This document shows positions 8,349 to 17,298 of a stretch of DNA of 64,000 nt, piece after piece. The position numbers and the translations under genes are program-made. The notes beneath the pieces were generated by a model. The model was given only the letters and a program-made list of their open reading frames with translations, searched no databases and had not been told where the DNA came from. How positions within the stretch are numbered: position 1 is the stretch's first letter; each line of letters begins with the position of its first letter. The DNA lies in assembly GCA_964473645.1 (NCBI GenBank), contig CAYYPW010000012.1, forward strand, positions 62,001 through 126,000, given 5' to 3'. This stretch comes from HdN1 sp964473645. GTDB lineage: Bacteria; Pseudomonadota; Gammaproteobacteria; Pseudomonadales; Ketobacteraceae.

Positions 8349-9730
8349 CCCCCACCCAGTGCTTTCACCAACGTGATTTGATTGAGCCAGCGTTGTCCCA
8401 GCAGTTGCCGCTCGATACGCTGTGATTCGAGGGCATTTTGTTGTGCGGTGTAACGCTCCACTGCACTGGTCAATCCAGCCTGATAGCGTTTTTCGGTAAT
8501 GTCGGCGATTTTCTCTGCTGCCAAGCGTGCCTGTGTTGCCTGTTGGTAGGCATTGTCGAGATGACGTTGCCCGGCGAGAGCGTCTTCCACTTCCTGCCAT
8601 GCAATCAATACGCTGTTGCGATAATTCGCCGTCGCCTCATGCAGCGTAGCATGGGCGTTAACTTCGAGCGCTTGTGTCCGCCCACCATCCCATAACGGTT
8701 GTGCGAGGGCAACGCCTAACGACCAGGCTGTGCTGGGGGCATCGAGCAGGGTGCTGAGGGATCGGGAGGACTTGCCAAGCTGGGCGGCTACGGTAAATTG
8801 TGGATACCAGCCAGCATGTGCAATCCCGACCTGTTGATGTGCGGCCGCGAGGGCGCGTTCACGGCTGGCAATGTCGGGCCGGCGTTCCAGCAATTCGCCT
8901 GGCAATACCTCTGGCACTGCGGGTAAGCGCTCGGGTAGCAGCGTGGTGCTCCAGGCTATTGATAATGATGTATCGCCAGTTAACGTTGCAAGCAGGTGGC
9001 GTAATCGGGCATGGCGAAGTTGCAATTGTTGCTGCTCTGCCTGCGTTGCACTTACGATCAGTGTTTGTTGCGCGAGATCAATACCGGTAGCGACGCCATC
9101 GCGGTGACGTGCGCGGGTAATGTCGAGCACACGGGTTTGCGCATCGAGAAACTGATCGAGAATACCCGATTCTTCGCTGAGTGAACGCAGCTGAAAATAG
9201 GTGGCAGCGATATCTGCCGCAACGATCAGGCGCAAACTTTCGAGATCTGCTGAAGATTGCTGCTCACGCAGGGATGCCAGCGTCACTTGATCGCGTACCC
9301 GGTTCACGACATCGACTTCATAGGCAACGCCGATACCCAGTGCATGTTCATTGCGCGTCCTGGGGACGTCGTTATTCTCCCCTTGCGAGCGTCGTCGTTC
9401 GCTATTGATAATCCCCGTAACTTGCGGCCAACGTGAGGCATCGGCCGCGCGATAAAGTGCGCGGGCTTGTTCCAGGCGGGCGAGGGCGGCTTGCAACGAC
9501 AGGTTGTCAGAATTGGCCTTGGTTTGTAGTGCGTCCAGAGTGGTATCACCAAATAGCCTCCACCACGAGCCTCTCGCCGCATGGTCGGCCGGTTCAGCGG
9601 GTTTCCATCCGGCCGGTGCCTCTGACCATTGCAAGGGTGCCTTTACGTCGGGTGGGGTGGGCAGTGGTGAGGTGCTACATGCGGCCGCCAGGGCACTGCA
9701 GAGTATCGTTACTGTAGCAATGGGTTTCAT
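8336..9730 (-). CDS. NodT-family RND outer-membrane lipoprotein
   Basis: A 464-residue TolC-like outer-membrane channel with a lipoprotein signal peptide (LAAAC lipobox). It has two repeated OEP domains rich in alanine, leucine and glutamine, and the family pattern ASRWPQVTG. It is the last gene of a three-gene RND operon; its ATG overlaps the stop of the adaptor by 4 bases, which implies translational coupling. It would form the exit duct for the pump encoded upstream. Confidence 0.92.
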   Translation of the reverse strand: MKPIATVTILCSALAAACSTSPLPTPPDVKAPLQWSEAPAGWKPAEPADHAARGSWWRLFGDTTLDALQTKANSDNLSLQAALARLEQARALYRAADASRWPQVTGIINSERRRSQGENNDVPRTRNEHALGIGVAYEVDVVNRVRDQVTLASLREQQSSADLESLRLIVAADIAATYFQLRSLSEESGILDQFLDAQTRVLDITRARHRDGVATGIDLAQQTLIVSATQAEQQQLQLRHARLRHLLATLTGDTSLSIAWSTTLLPERLPAVPEVLPGELLERRPDIASRERALAAAHQQVGIAHAGWYPQFTVAAQLGKSSRSLSTLLDAPSTAWSLGVALAQPLWDGGRTQALEVNAHATLHEATANYRNSVLIAWQEVEDALAGQRHLDNAYQQATQARLAAEKIADITEKRYQAGLTSAVERYTAQQNALESQRIERQLLGQRWLNQITLVKALGGGWAT

Positions 9731-11010
9731 GGCGCCGCTGCCTCTTTTGCTGCGACTGCTTTTTCAGGAGCGACCGGCTTTTCAGAAGAAACTGCTTTTT
9801 GGGGGGAGGATGCAGCGACAGGCGTGTTGATTTTACCCGTCCACGCCAGTGTCTTTACGATTTCGCCCTCCGTCAGCAAATCGGAGGGGCTGACAACCAG
9901 TGTATCGCCCTCATTGATGCCGGCAAGCACTTCCACTTCGCGTCCGAGATCACGCCCGAGCTTCACATTCGGAAAACTAATGCGTTGGTTGTTGTCGACG
10001 ACACCAATTTTAACGCCTTCGTCGGTAATTTTGAGAACGCTGGCAGGGACTATCAAGGCTTTCTGGCCGCTGGAGAGCGTCAAGTCAACTTCTGCATACG
10101 CGCCTGGAAGCAGCTTGAGCGCATCATTATCAATCACCAAATCGACCTGACGCGCGCGTGTGCGAGGATCAATGCTGCCAGCGATGCGGTCGATTCTGGC
10201 TTCAATAGGGGAGTTAGTGCTTTCATTGAGCCGCACAGTGGTGGTGGAACCGGCAATGAGGTCGTTGGCATAAAGCTGTGGCACCCACACCGACAGTCGT
10301 ATGGGGTTGATTTGCACCAGGGTGAATAGCGACTCACCTGAGGCGCTGATAAGGTCACCCACCTCGATATCGCGACGGGTAACGACGCCCTCGAAGGGCG
10401 CAACGATGCGGCGAAAACTTTCCAGTTGTTGCAGGCGGCTGACACTGGCATCGACAGCAGCGAGATCAGCATTGGCCTGTGCAAGCGCACTGCGCTTTTC
10501 TTCAAGATCCTGCTGGGTGACGCCGTCGTGCTGGCGCAGTGATTCCCAGCGGGTCAACGTCAGTTGTGCCAGATCGCGGCGCGCCAGAATCTGTTGACGG
10601 GTGGCGCGAACCTGAGTGAGTTCTTGGGTTTGTTCTGGCGCATCGATCAAAGCCATCAGTTCACCTTTTTTTACCGGATCGCCGATATCCTTATACCAAT
10701 GCGCCAAGTAACCGCTGCTGCGTGCATGGATCGAGGTTTCAGTGTTTCCCCGCAGGGTCGTAGGCAGTACCACTTTACGGGTGAGATTGCCTGGTGAGGC
10801 TTTCGCGATCAATACCGTGCGTTGCAGACTCTGCTGGTTATCCGCAGCCAGTGCAGCCGCCTGTTGATCGTTGTCGATATAACGATAGCTTGCCCCCAGC
10901 GTTATAAACGCCAGGGCAGCAAACGCCAGGCGTTTGGCTTTAACCAGACTACCATGCGGTTGTTGGGTGACAGCCGCGTCAGGAAGTGGCGGAAGATGCA
11001 AATTCGTCAT
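9727..11010 (-). CDS. RND efflux periplasmic adaptor (MFP)
   Basis: A 427-residue membrane-fusion protein with an N-terminal membrane anchor (residues about 27-45), a barrel-sandwich lipoyl domain (ARSSGYLAHWYKDIGDPVKKGE), a coiled-coil hairpin and beta-barrel domains. The last 30 residues form a low-complexity Ala/Pro/Lys/Glu tail. It overlaps the permease stop and the channel start by 4 bases each. The substrate cannot be predicted. Confidence 0.92.
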   Translation of the reverse strand: MTNLHLPPLPDAAVTQQPHGSLVKAKRLAFAALAFITLGASYRYIDNDQQAAALAADNQQSLQRTVLIAKASPGNLTRKVVLPTTLRGNTETSIHARSSGYLAHWYKDIGDPVKKGELMALIDAPEQTQELTQVRATRQQILARRDLAQLTLTRWESLRQHDGVTQQDLEEKRSALAQANADLAAVDASVSRLQQLESFRRIVAPFEGVVTRRDIEVGDLISASGESLFTLVQINPIRLSVWVPQLYANDLIAGSTTTVRLNESTNSPIEARIDRIAGSIDPRTRARQVDLVIDNDALKLLPGAYAEVDLTLSSGQKALIVPASVLKITDEGVKIGVVDNNQRISFPNVKLGRDLGREVEVLAGINEGDTLVVSPSDLLTEGEIVKTLAWTGKINTPVAASSPQKAVSSEKPVAPEKAVAAKEAAAP

Positions 11011-14000
11011 GTCGGGCTCGCGTGTGTAAGGTGGGTGAATCCGGCGTGGGGTTTGCGCTGGTAGGCGCGTGCGCGATAAACGCGTGCAAACACCACAGGG
11101 ACAAATAACAGGGTGGAGAGGGTGGCGAAGAGCAATCCGCCGATAACGGCTTGACCTAACGGCGCGTTTTGTTCCGCTCCTTCGCCGCTGCCCATCGCCA
11201 TGGGTAACATCCCCATGATCATGGCAAAGGCCGTCATCAAGACTGGGCGCAGACGTGTTGACGCGGCTTCCAGGGCTGCGGACAGAGGGGGAATGCCTTC
11301 GTGGAGGCGACTGCGGGCAAAGGAGATCAGCAGAATGCTGTTGGCGGTGGCGACCCCCACGGCCATGATGGTTCCCATGATGGCCGGGATGCTCAGCGTG
11401 GTGCCGCAGAGATATAACGTCCAGCCAATGCCGGCTAACGTCGCTGGTAAGCCGCTCAGAATAATGAGAGGGTCAAGCCAGGATTGAAAATTGACTACCA
11501 TCAGCAGGTAAACCAAAAGAATTGCAACTGCCAGACCAATGCCCAAGCCCGTGAAGGAGTCATGCAATGTTTGAATCTGCCCTCTTACTGTCAGCTCTGC
11601 GCCGCGAGGCAGCTTGGTACGTGCTTCTGCCAGTACTTTGTCGATTTCCCGGCTGATCGATCCGAGATCGCGCCCCTCAATGTTGGCGTGAATATTAATC
11701 ATCATATAGCGGTTGTAGAGGGTAACGGCTGCCGGTTGAGTGGTGCGACTGACGTTGACCACGCTACCCAATACCTGTGGCATGCCTGTATTGCCGGGGC
11801 CGATGGGGGTGTGAAGCAACGCATCGATGCTGTCCAGATCCGTTTCCAGACTACGCGCACCGATGTTGTAACTGTTGCCGTTGACAGGATTCACCCAGTT
11901 GGTCGGTGAGGTTTGCATGCTGCCGCTGAGTGAAATCAGCGTGTTTCGAGCGACATCTTCGGCGGTGAGCCCCAGCTGTTGCAGTTGCACACGATTCATT
12001 TCCAGTGACAGCGATGGTTTGTTCCAGCGTTGGTAGATACGTGCATCGACAATGCCGGGGATCTTGCGTAGCGCGTTATTGACATCGATAGCCAGCGGCA
12101 TGATTTCTTCGGGTTTGCCGCCAATGAATTGCACATCGATAGGGGCCGGAATGCCAAAGTTCAAGGTTTGGCTGACTTGATCCGGTGGCTGAAAATAAAA
12201 CTCCGTATCTGGAAAGCGGTGAGGCAATTCTTTGCGTAGTTCGCGCATCAGATCATTGGTTTGCAAACGGCCAGGTTTGATCGAAACCATGATTTCCGTG
12301 TCGGCGGTTTCGACGGTGCCTGAATTGCCGTAGAGGGTATTCAGCGTGCTGTAAGGGCCACCAATAATATCCAGAATATCGCCTCGTTGTTCCGCGGGAA
12401 TCCGTTCACGAATGACTTGTTCAATGCGATCGATCAGCGGTGGCATTTGTTCCAGCCGCGTCCCTGAAGGCGCACGCACATGCAAACGCAGTTGATGCGT
12501 ATCCATTGACGGAAATAAATCTTGTCCCAACATCGGGAATATTGCTAATGACCCAACACATACCAACATGAATACGCTAAGGAAACGTTGCGGTTGGTTG
12601 AGCAGACTGGCAAGCACGATCACATAGTGTTCGCGAAAGCGTTCGAATTGACGGTTGAAATTCGCATGCAATCGCGCAAGCAGCCCCGGACTTTTTTGGT
12701 TAGCTGCTTTTCGCTGCTGCTCACCCATCATCATATACATGACCAACGTCGGTATTAGGGTGCGTGAAAACAGGTACGATGCCAACATGGCAAAGATAAC
12801 CGCTTCAGCGAGTGGCACAAACAGCGACTTCACGACCCCAGTAAGAAAAAACATGGGGACAAAGACGATGGAAATGCACAAGGTCGACACAAAGGCGGGA
12901 ACCGCGACTTCCTCCGCGCCATCCAGAATTGCCTGCACGGGCGACTTGCCCAAGGCCATTTGTCGCTCGATGTTTTCAATCTCTACGGTTGCATCATCGA
13001 CCAGAATCCCGACAGCAAGGGCTAGCCCACCCAAGGTCATCAAATTGATATTCTCGCCAATGAGATAAAGCATGATCAATGACGTCATGATCGACAAGGG
13101 AATGGAAACAGCAATGATACAGGTACTGCGCCAGTTGCCGAGAAATAGCAGTATCATGGCGGCTGTCAGCGAGGCCGCTATCAGTGCCTCATAAACGACA
13201 TTTTGTATGGCAGCTTTTACAAACAGTGACTGATCGAACATTAATTTAATATTCACGTCCTCCGGCATTTTTTCGAGAATGGCGGGAATGCTGTTCTTCA
13301 CATGCTCGACCACTTCAAGTGTCGAAATATCACCGAATTTGAGCACCGAACTCAGCACACTCCGTTCACCGTTCTGGCGTGCAATGGTGGTAGCGGGTTG
13401 AAATCCGTCTCGCACATTGGCTACGTCGCGCAATCGAATAGTGTGGCTATTTTCAGTGCGAATAGGGATGTCGCCAATGGCATCGAGCGACGGAACCGCA
13501 CCGTTAAGCAAGATATCGTATTCGCTGTCGGCAATTTTCATGGTCCCGGTGGGCAGCACGAGATTCTGTTTAGCCAGTGCATTAACGAGATCGGTAGGCG
13601 TCAGATTGTTGGCCAGGAGTGCGTTGGCATTGAGATCGATGGAGACCTGTCTGTTCTTGGAGCCGTACGGGTAGGTCATGGCGACCCCCTTTTTCGTGCT
13701 TAATAACGGACGAACTACGCTCCCAACCAGATCGCCGATCTCTGTATCGGAAAGGGTGCTGCTGGATATGCCCAGCTGCACCAAAGGTAATTCAGACGCT
13801 GAATAAGCGCGCACGCGACCGATCTGCGTGCCGGGTGGCATTCCCCGCGAAGCAGAGTTGACGCTCATCGTGACTTGGTTCATGGCCGTGCGAATGTCGG
13901 TGCCCGGCTGAAAAAACACCTTTACCAGGGCGGCGCCGGCCATGGTGAGCGATTCTGTGTGTTCGATACCGTCAACTGCTTGCGATAAATCACGTTCTGC

Positions 14001-14198
14001 ACCACTGGTGATGCGATCGACCATGTCCTTGGTGGTCAGCCCCCGATATTCCCAAATTTCTGCCACCACAGGAATGTCGATACTGGGCAGTATATCGGTC
14101 GACATATTACGCAGCACATACGGCAAGCTCAGTACAATCAGCAGGGCGGCAACGATAAACGTGTAAGGCCGACGTAAAGCGATATTGACGATCCACAT
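11007..14198 (-). CDS. RND efflux permease
   Basis: A 1063-residue AcrB/CusA-superfamily inner-membrane proton antiporter with the usual duplicated six-plus-six helix topology. The central-helix motif GILVDDATVEIENIE contains the Asp pair needed for proton relay. A longer reading from 14360 is possible, but the ATG at 14198 (MWIVNIALRRPYTF) is preceded by GAGAG and gives the family's usual length. The sequence looks like a multidrug (HAE-type) pump rather than a metal pump. A sigma54-type element about 100 bases upstream suggests it is co-regulated with the sulfur genes. Confidence 0.92.
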   Translation of the reverse strand: MWIVNIALRRPYTFIVAALLIVLSLPYVLRNMSTDILPSIDIPVVAEIWEYRGLTTKDMVDRITSGAERDLSQAVDGIEHTESLTMAGAALVKVFFQPGTDIRTAMNQVTMSVNSASRGMPPGTQIGRVRAYSASELPLVQLGISSSTLSDTEIGDLVGSVVRPLLSTKKGVAMTYPYGSKNRQVSIDLNANALLANNLTPTDLVNALAKQNLVLPTGTMKIADSEYDILLNGAVPSLDAIGDIPIRTENSHTIRLRDVANVRDGFQPATTIARQNGERSVLSSVLKFGDISTLEVVEHVKNSIPAILEKMPEDVNIKLMFDQSLFVKAAIQNVVYEALIAASLTAAMILLFLGNWRSTCIIAVSIPLSIMTSLIMLYLIGENINLMTLGGLALAVGILVDDATVEIENIERQMALGKSPVQAILDGAEEVAVPAFVSTLCISIVFVPMFFLTGVVKSLFVPLAEAVIFAMLASYLFSRTLIPTLVMYMMMGEQQRKAANQKSPGLLARLHANFNRQFERFREHYVIVLASLLNQPQRFLSVFMLVCVGSLAIFPMLGQDLFPSMDTHQLRLHVRAPSGTRLEQMPPLIDRIEQVIRERIPAEQRGDILDIIGGPYSTLNTLYGNSGTVETADTEIMVSIKPGRLQTNDLMRELRKELPHRFPDTEFYFQPPDQVSQTLNFGIPAPIDVQFIGGKPEEIMPLAIDVNNALRKIPGIVDARIYQRWNKPSLSLEMNRVQLQQLGLTAEDVARNTLISLSGSMQTSPTNWVNPVNGNSYNIGARSLETDLDSIDALLHTPIGPGNTGMPQVLGSVVNVSRTTQPAAVTLYNRYMMINIHANIEGRDLGSISREIDKVLAEARTKLPRGAELTVRGQIQTLHDSFTGLGIGLAVAILLVYLLMVVNFQSWLDPLIILSGLPATLAGIGWTLYLCGTTLSIPAIMGTIMAVGVATANSILLISFARSRLHEGIPPLSAALEAASTRLRPVLMTAFAMIMGMLPMAMGSGEGAEQNAPLGQAVIGGLLFATLSTLLFVPVVFARVYRARAYQRKPHAGFTHLTHASPT

Positions 14199-14292
14199 TC
14201 TATTCTCTCGACAACGACGTGAAGAACGAAAAAAGCAGGTAGTGCTGCTGTTGATAAAATCCGTTGGGATGCGCACCCATTCGAAATGCAGA

Positions 14293-14310
14293 TCAGCAAA
14301 AAACAAGCCA
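14293..14310 (-). promoter_or_regulatory. Sigma54 promoter candidate for the RND operon
   Basis: On the minus strand the element reads ATGGCTTGTTTTTTGCT, with GG at 14309-14308 and GC at 14297-14296 and exact N10 spacing. It points at the permease start at 14198. Confidence 0.5.
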
Positions 14311-14362
14311 TCTATGAGATGCAAAGAATTACGGGCTATTTGGCAGGTCTGTCTGACCAAAG

Positions 14363-14378
14363 TGTTGAAATTTCAACA
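14363..14378. promoter_or_regulatory. 16-bp perfect palindrome in divergent promoter region
   Basis: TGTTGAAATTTCAACA is a perfect dyad between the divergent RND operon and sulfate-binding-protein promoters. It has the size of a dimeric-regulator operator. Confidence 0.4.
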
Positions 14379-14485
14379 GTAGGAGGCGCCTTTGTGAACG
14401 CTGAGCATCAGCGGCATCCAGACAATAAATCGATACCTGTATCCCTTGCGTTGGGTCGCTGCCCGGTGGGCAGCAAATGTTCGTG

Positions 14486-14511
14486 CCTGCTGCTGCCTTG
14501 GCAGCAGCAGG
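14486..14511. repeat. 12-bp hairpin CCTGCTGCTGCC/GGCAGCAGCAGG
   Basis: A perfect 12-bp inverted repeat with a 2-base centre lies upstream of the sulfate-binding-protein promoter. No U-run follows, so it is not an obvious terminator. It may be an operator or the end of an unknown short transcript. The rest of 14199-14629 shows no gene. Confidence 0.45.
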
Positions 14512-14569
14512 ATCGTCGTAATGTGGGTAGAATTAAATTAAAACCATTAAAAACAATGGATTGAAGAGG

Positions 14570-14586
14570 TTGGTATGAGCCATGCA
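14570..14586 (+). promoter_or_regulatory. Sigma54 promoter candidate for sulfate-binding protein 1
   Basis: TTGGTATGAGCCATGCA has GG at 14572-14573 and GC at 14584-14585 (N10). The predicted transcript start is near 14597, about 33 bases before the ATG. Confidence 0.6.
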
Positions 14587-14629
14587 GAGGTGGTGTCGTG
14601 AATTAATTTTTTGATGTGAGGTTTTTCTA

Positions 14630-15694
14630 ATGAAGTCGATGGGGAAGAAAAAATTAACGCTTGCATTCGCGCTGTGGGGTTCGCTGGCATGTGGAGCCGC
14701 ATTTGCAAAGGACGTAACCTTGTTAAATGTGTCATACGACCCGACGCGCGAACTTTATGATGCCTATAACCCGGTGTTCGCACACTATTGGAAATCCAAA
14801 ACCGGTGATGTGGTGAAAATCAATCAGTCACATGGTGGCTCAGGCAAACAGGCGCGCGCTGTCATTGATGGTCTGGATGCCGATGTAGTAACGCTTGCCT
14901 TGGCGGACGACATCAACGCAATTGTTAATCTTTCGAAAAAGTTACCCGCCGATTGGCAAAGCAAGCTGCCCAACAACAGCTCACCGTATACGTCGACCAT
15001 TGTGTTTCTCGTGCGTAAAGGCAATCCAAAAGGAATAAAGGATTGGGGGGATCTTGTAAAACCAGGCGTGGCTGTCATCACGCCTAATCCGAAAACATCG
15101 GGCGGTGCGCGTTGGAACTATCTCGCCGCCTGGGGGTGGTCACTCAAGAAAGAGTTGGGGGATCTGGGTACATTGAAGAATCCAGGCGATGCCAAAATCG
15201 TTGCTGCGCAGAAAAAAGCACAGGAATTCATAGCCGAACTTTACAAGCATGTTCCCGTTTTGGATTCTGGCGCGCGGGGTTCCACCGTAACGTTTGCCGA
15301 GCGTAGTCAAGGTGATGTGTTGATCACCTGGGAAAATGAAGCCTTTCTCGCGTTGAAGGAATTCGGCGCAGATAAATTCGATATTGTTGCGCCTTCTATC
15401 AGTATTCATGCTGAGCCGCCAGTGGCAGTGGTAGATGCAAACGCTAAAGCCAATGGTACCGAAGTGGTGGCCAAAGCTTACCTTGAGTATCTCTATTCGC
15501 CCGAAGCACAAAAAATCGCAGCGAAAAATTACTATCGTCCCTCCAAGCCGGAACACGCTGACAAGGCTGATCTGAATCGTCTTCAAAAAATTCCGCTGTT
15601 TACCCTGGGCGAGGTATTTGGAACGTGGCCGCAAACCACCGCCAAACACTTTGCTGATGGGGGTGTATTCGATCAAATCTATACACAGAAATAG
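14630..15694 (+). CDS. sbp: Periplasmic sulfate-binding protein (copy 1)
   Basis: A 354-residue ABC-transporter substrate-binding protein of the Sbp/CysP family. It has a signal peptide ending AAFA, the family signature LLNVSYDPTRELY right after it, and oxyanion-binding stretches SHGGSGKQAR and NPKTSGGARWNYLAAW. A GTGAGG site precedes the ATG. It is followed by an SMP-30 gene rather than cysT/cysW/cysA, so it must work with permeases encoded elsewhere. A paralogue lies at 44013-45020; this copy has an insertion of about 15 residues near KELGDLGTLKNPGD. Confidence 0.93.
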   Translation: MKSMGKKKLTLAFALWGSLACGAAFAKDVTLLNVSYDPTRELYDAYNPVFAHYWKSKTGDVVKINQSHGGSGKQARAVIDGLDADVVTLALADDINAIVNLSKKLPADWQSKLPNNSSPYTSTIVFLVRKGNPKGIKDWGDLVKPGVAVITPNPKTSGGARWNYLAAWGWSLKKELGDLGTLKNPGDAKIVAAQKKAQEFIAELYKHVPVLDSGARGSTVTFAERSQGDVLITWENEAFLALKEFGADKFDIVAPSISIHAEPPVAVVDANAKANGTEVVAKAYLEYLYSPEAQKIAAKNYYRPSKPEHADKADLNRLQKIPLFTLGEVFGTWPQTTAKHFADGGVFDQIYTQK

Positions 15695-15791
15695 CGCACC
15701 CACATTTGGCCTGGGTTGGCGCAAAAGCTGGGTTGCGCGCTGGCCCATGGCCAAATATGTCTCGTCCTCCGAAAGCCATCAGGAATCTGCC

Positions 15792-16781
15792 GTGTTCAAG
15801 AGAAGACCCTCAGCGCGTATCGCGCAAGCAATCGTTTCCATTGTTGCCTTAAGTGGTGTTGCCAGCGTCGTTCAGGCGGCCGACACCGTAACGCCTTCTA
15901 TTAGTGGTGTTGTTGCTGCCGGTACGCCCATTAAATTTATTAAGGAAGGATTTACGGGTACCGAAGGCCCGGTAACACTTCCTGACGGAAGTCTGATTTT
16001 TACCGAAACACAGGCCAATCGTATTATCAAGGTGAGCGCTGACGACAGTACGTCTGTTTATCTCGAAAACACCAATGGCTCCAACGGGCTTGGCTTCAAC
16101 GCGCAAGGTGATCTTATCAGCGTGCAGGTGCTCGATACCCGCGTTGGTGTCGTTGCTCCCGCTGCGCGTGTAAAAGTGCTGGCGTCAAATTTTGAAGGCG
16201 TTCCTTTTGTGCGACCGAACGACCTGGTGGTTCACAGCAAGGGCGGTGTTTACTTTACCGATTCAGGGCTACCGCGACTCGATCCCAATGCGCCACCGCC
16301 GGCCGTTGCACCCACACCGCGTCCAGGTTTATTTTACATCTCACCTGAAGGCAAACTCACGCGTCTCGACAAGGATATTCAGCGCCCCAACGGGATTCAA
16401 TTGAGCCGTGATGAAAAGGTGCTGTATGTTGCCAACACGGCGGGTGAATATATTCTTGCCTACGATATTGCACCCGATAGTACGGTCAATAACCGTCGGA
16501 ACTTTGCCAAGTTGCAGGGCTTTACCCAAACTGAAACGGGCCCCTCAAGTGGCGCTGATGGCCTTGCCATTGATGACGCCGGGCGTTTGTACGTGGCGTC
16601 GCTTTTGGGAATTCAGGTATTCAGCGACAAAGGTGAGGCGTTGGGCATTATCGCACTGCCCAAACAGCCACAGAATATTGCCTTTGCTGGTAAAGACAAG
16701 AAAACCTTGTACGCGGTTGGACGTGGCGCTGTTTACAAAATTGCTACCTTGACCAGCGGCTTTAAAGGTCGTGCCAAATAG
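15792..16781 (+). CDS. Exported SMP-30/gluconolactonase-family protein
   Basis: A beta-propeller protein of about 329 residues with a signal peptide (IVALSGVASVVQAAD). Candidate metal ligands of the SMP-30/senescence-marker lactonase family are visible: Glu in TGTEGPV, Asn in VRPNDLVV and RPNGIQL, and Asp in GADGLAIDD. The frame is open from 15618, but the best start is GTG at 15792, with AGGAA 6 bases upstream and the signal peptide directly after; an ATG at 15747 is the alternative. The family hydrolyses lactones or related esters with Ca or Zn. It follows the sulfate-binding protein by 97 bases. Confidence 0.8.
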   Translation: MFKRRPSARIAQAIVSIVALSGVASVVQAADTVTPSISGVVAAGTPIKFIKEGFTGTEGPVTLPDGSLIFTETQANRIIKVSADDSTSVYLENTNGSNGLGFNAQGDLISVQVLDTRVGVVAPAARVKVLASNFEGVPFVRPNDLVVHSKGGVYFTDSGLPRLDPNAPPPAVAPTPRPGLFYISPEGKLTRLDKDIQRPNGIQLSRDEKVLYVANTAGEYILAYDIAPDSTVNNRRNFAKLQGFTQTETGPSSGADGLAIDDAGRLYVASLLGIQVFSDKGEALGIIALPKQPQNIAFAGKDKKTLYAVGRGAVYKIATLTSGFKGRAK

Positions 16782-16904
16782 CCGCCAATTGGCGGCGGCA
16801 ACGCTAGCCTGGAATAGACCACTGATTTCTTCAATGGGCACCTTTGTGCGTGAACATGCGTAACATCCCACTAATAACGTAGGTAAACCTTGCGTTATTA
16901 GTGG
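16782..16904. repeat. Palindrome and strong hairpin after the SMP-30 gene
   Basis: A 14-bp palindrome CCGCCAATTGGCGG (16782-16795) touches the stop codon. Further on, CCACTAATAACG at 16868-16879 pairs with CGTTATTAGTGG at 16893-16904. The 13-base spacer itself contains AGGTAAACCT. These probably end transcription from the sbp-SMP-30 unit, although there is no U-run. The remaining sequence to 17216 shows no gene. Confidence 0.5.
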
Positions 16905-17216
16905 TGCACCCCTCTAGTGCTATTCCCGTCCCGCTTCCCAATTTTCCAAGCTTCCTATTTTCTATGCTCCCTTTGTTTTTAGTGCAGCCAATGCTGGCAT
17001 TACTATTTTCTCAGGAAAAATGTGGTTGGGCTGCTGATCACGCAGCATTGGGTGATGACTCTCAAACACTTATCCACTTAATTTTATAGGTGTATATCTC
17101 GCAGATAAAATTTCGCGCTGTCCCATGCAGGGGTATGGGCTAATTATGATCTCGTGCACGATAAGAAGTTTTCACGACATTCTATAAATAGGGCATTTAG
17201 TGAATAAAATAGCGAA

Positions 17217-17232
17217 TGGCATGCCGGTTGCA
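17217..17232 (+). promoter_or_regulatory. Sigma54 promoter candidate for TonB-dependent receptor
   Basis: TGGCATGCCGGTTGCA is one of the best matches in the window to TGGCACG-N4-TTGCW. GG is at 17218-17219 and GC at 17230-17231. Transcription would begin near 17243, 56 bases before the ATG. Confidence 0.7.
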
Positions 17233-17286
17233 AATTAGCGAAGGAATCCATATGCATTCCGCTGTGGAGATGCATTCCATTTGCAA
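17228..17286 (+). repeat. Structured leader before the receptor gene
   Basis: TTGCAAAT (17228-17235) pairs with ATTTGCAA (17279-17286), with GGAAT and ATTCC pairing inside. ATGCATTCC also occurs twice within the loop. The structure ends just before the ribosome-binding site, but its left arm overlaps the -12 element, so it may act as DNA rather than RNA. Confidence 0.3.
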
Positions 17287-17298
17287 TGAAGGTGTAAG

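Noticed and set aside
11007..14360. Longer start for the RND permease at 14360
   Set aside because: It would add 54 residues not typical of the family and would span the proposed promoter at 14293-14310; the ATG at 14198 has a GAGAG site.
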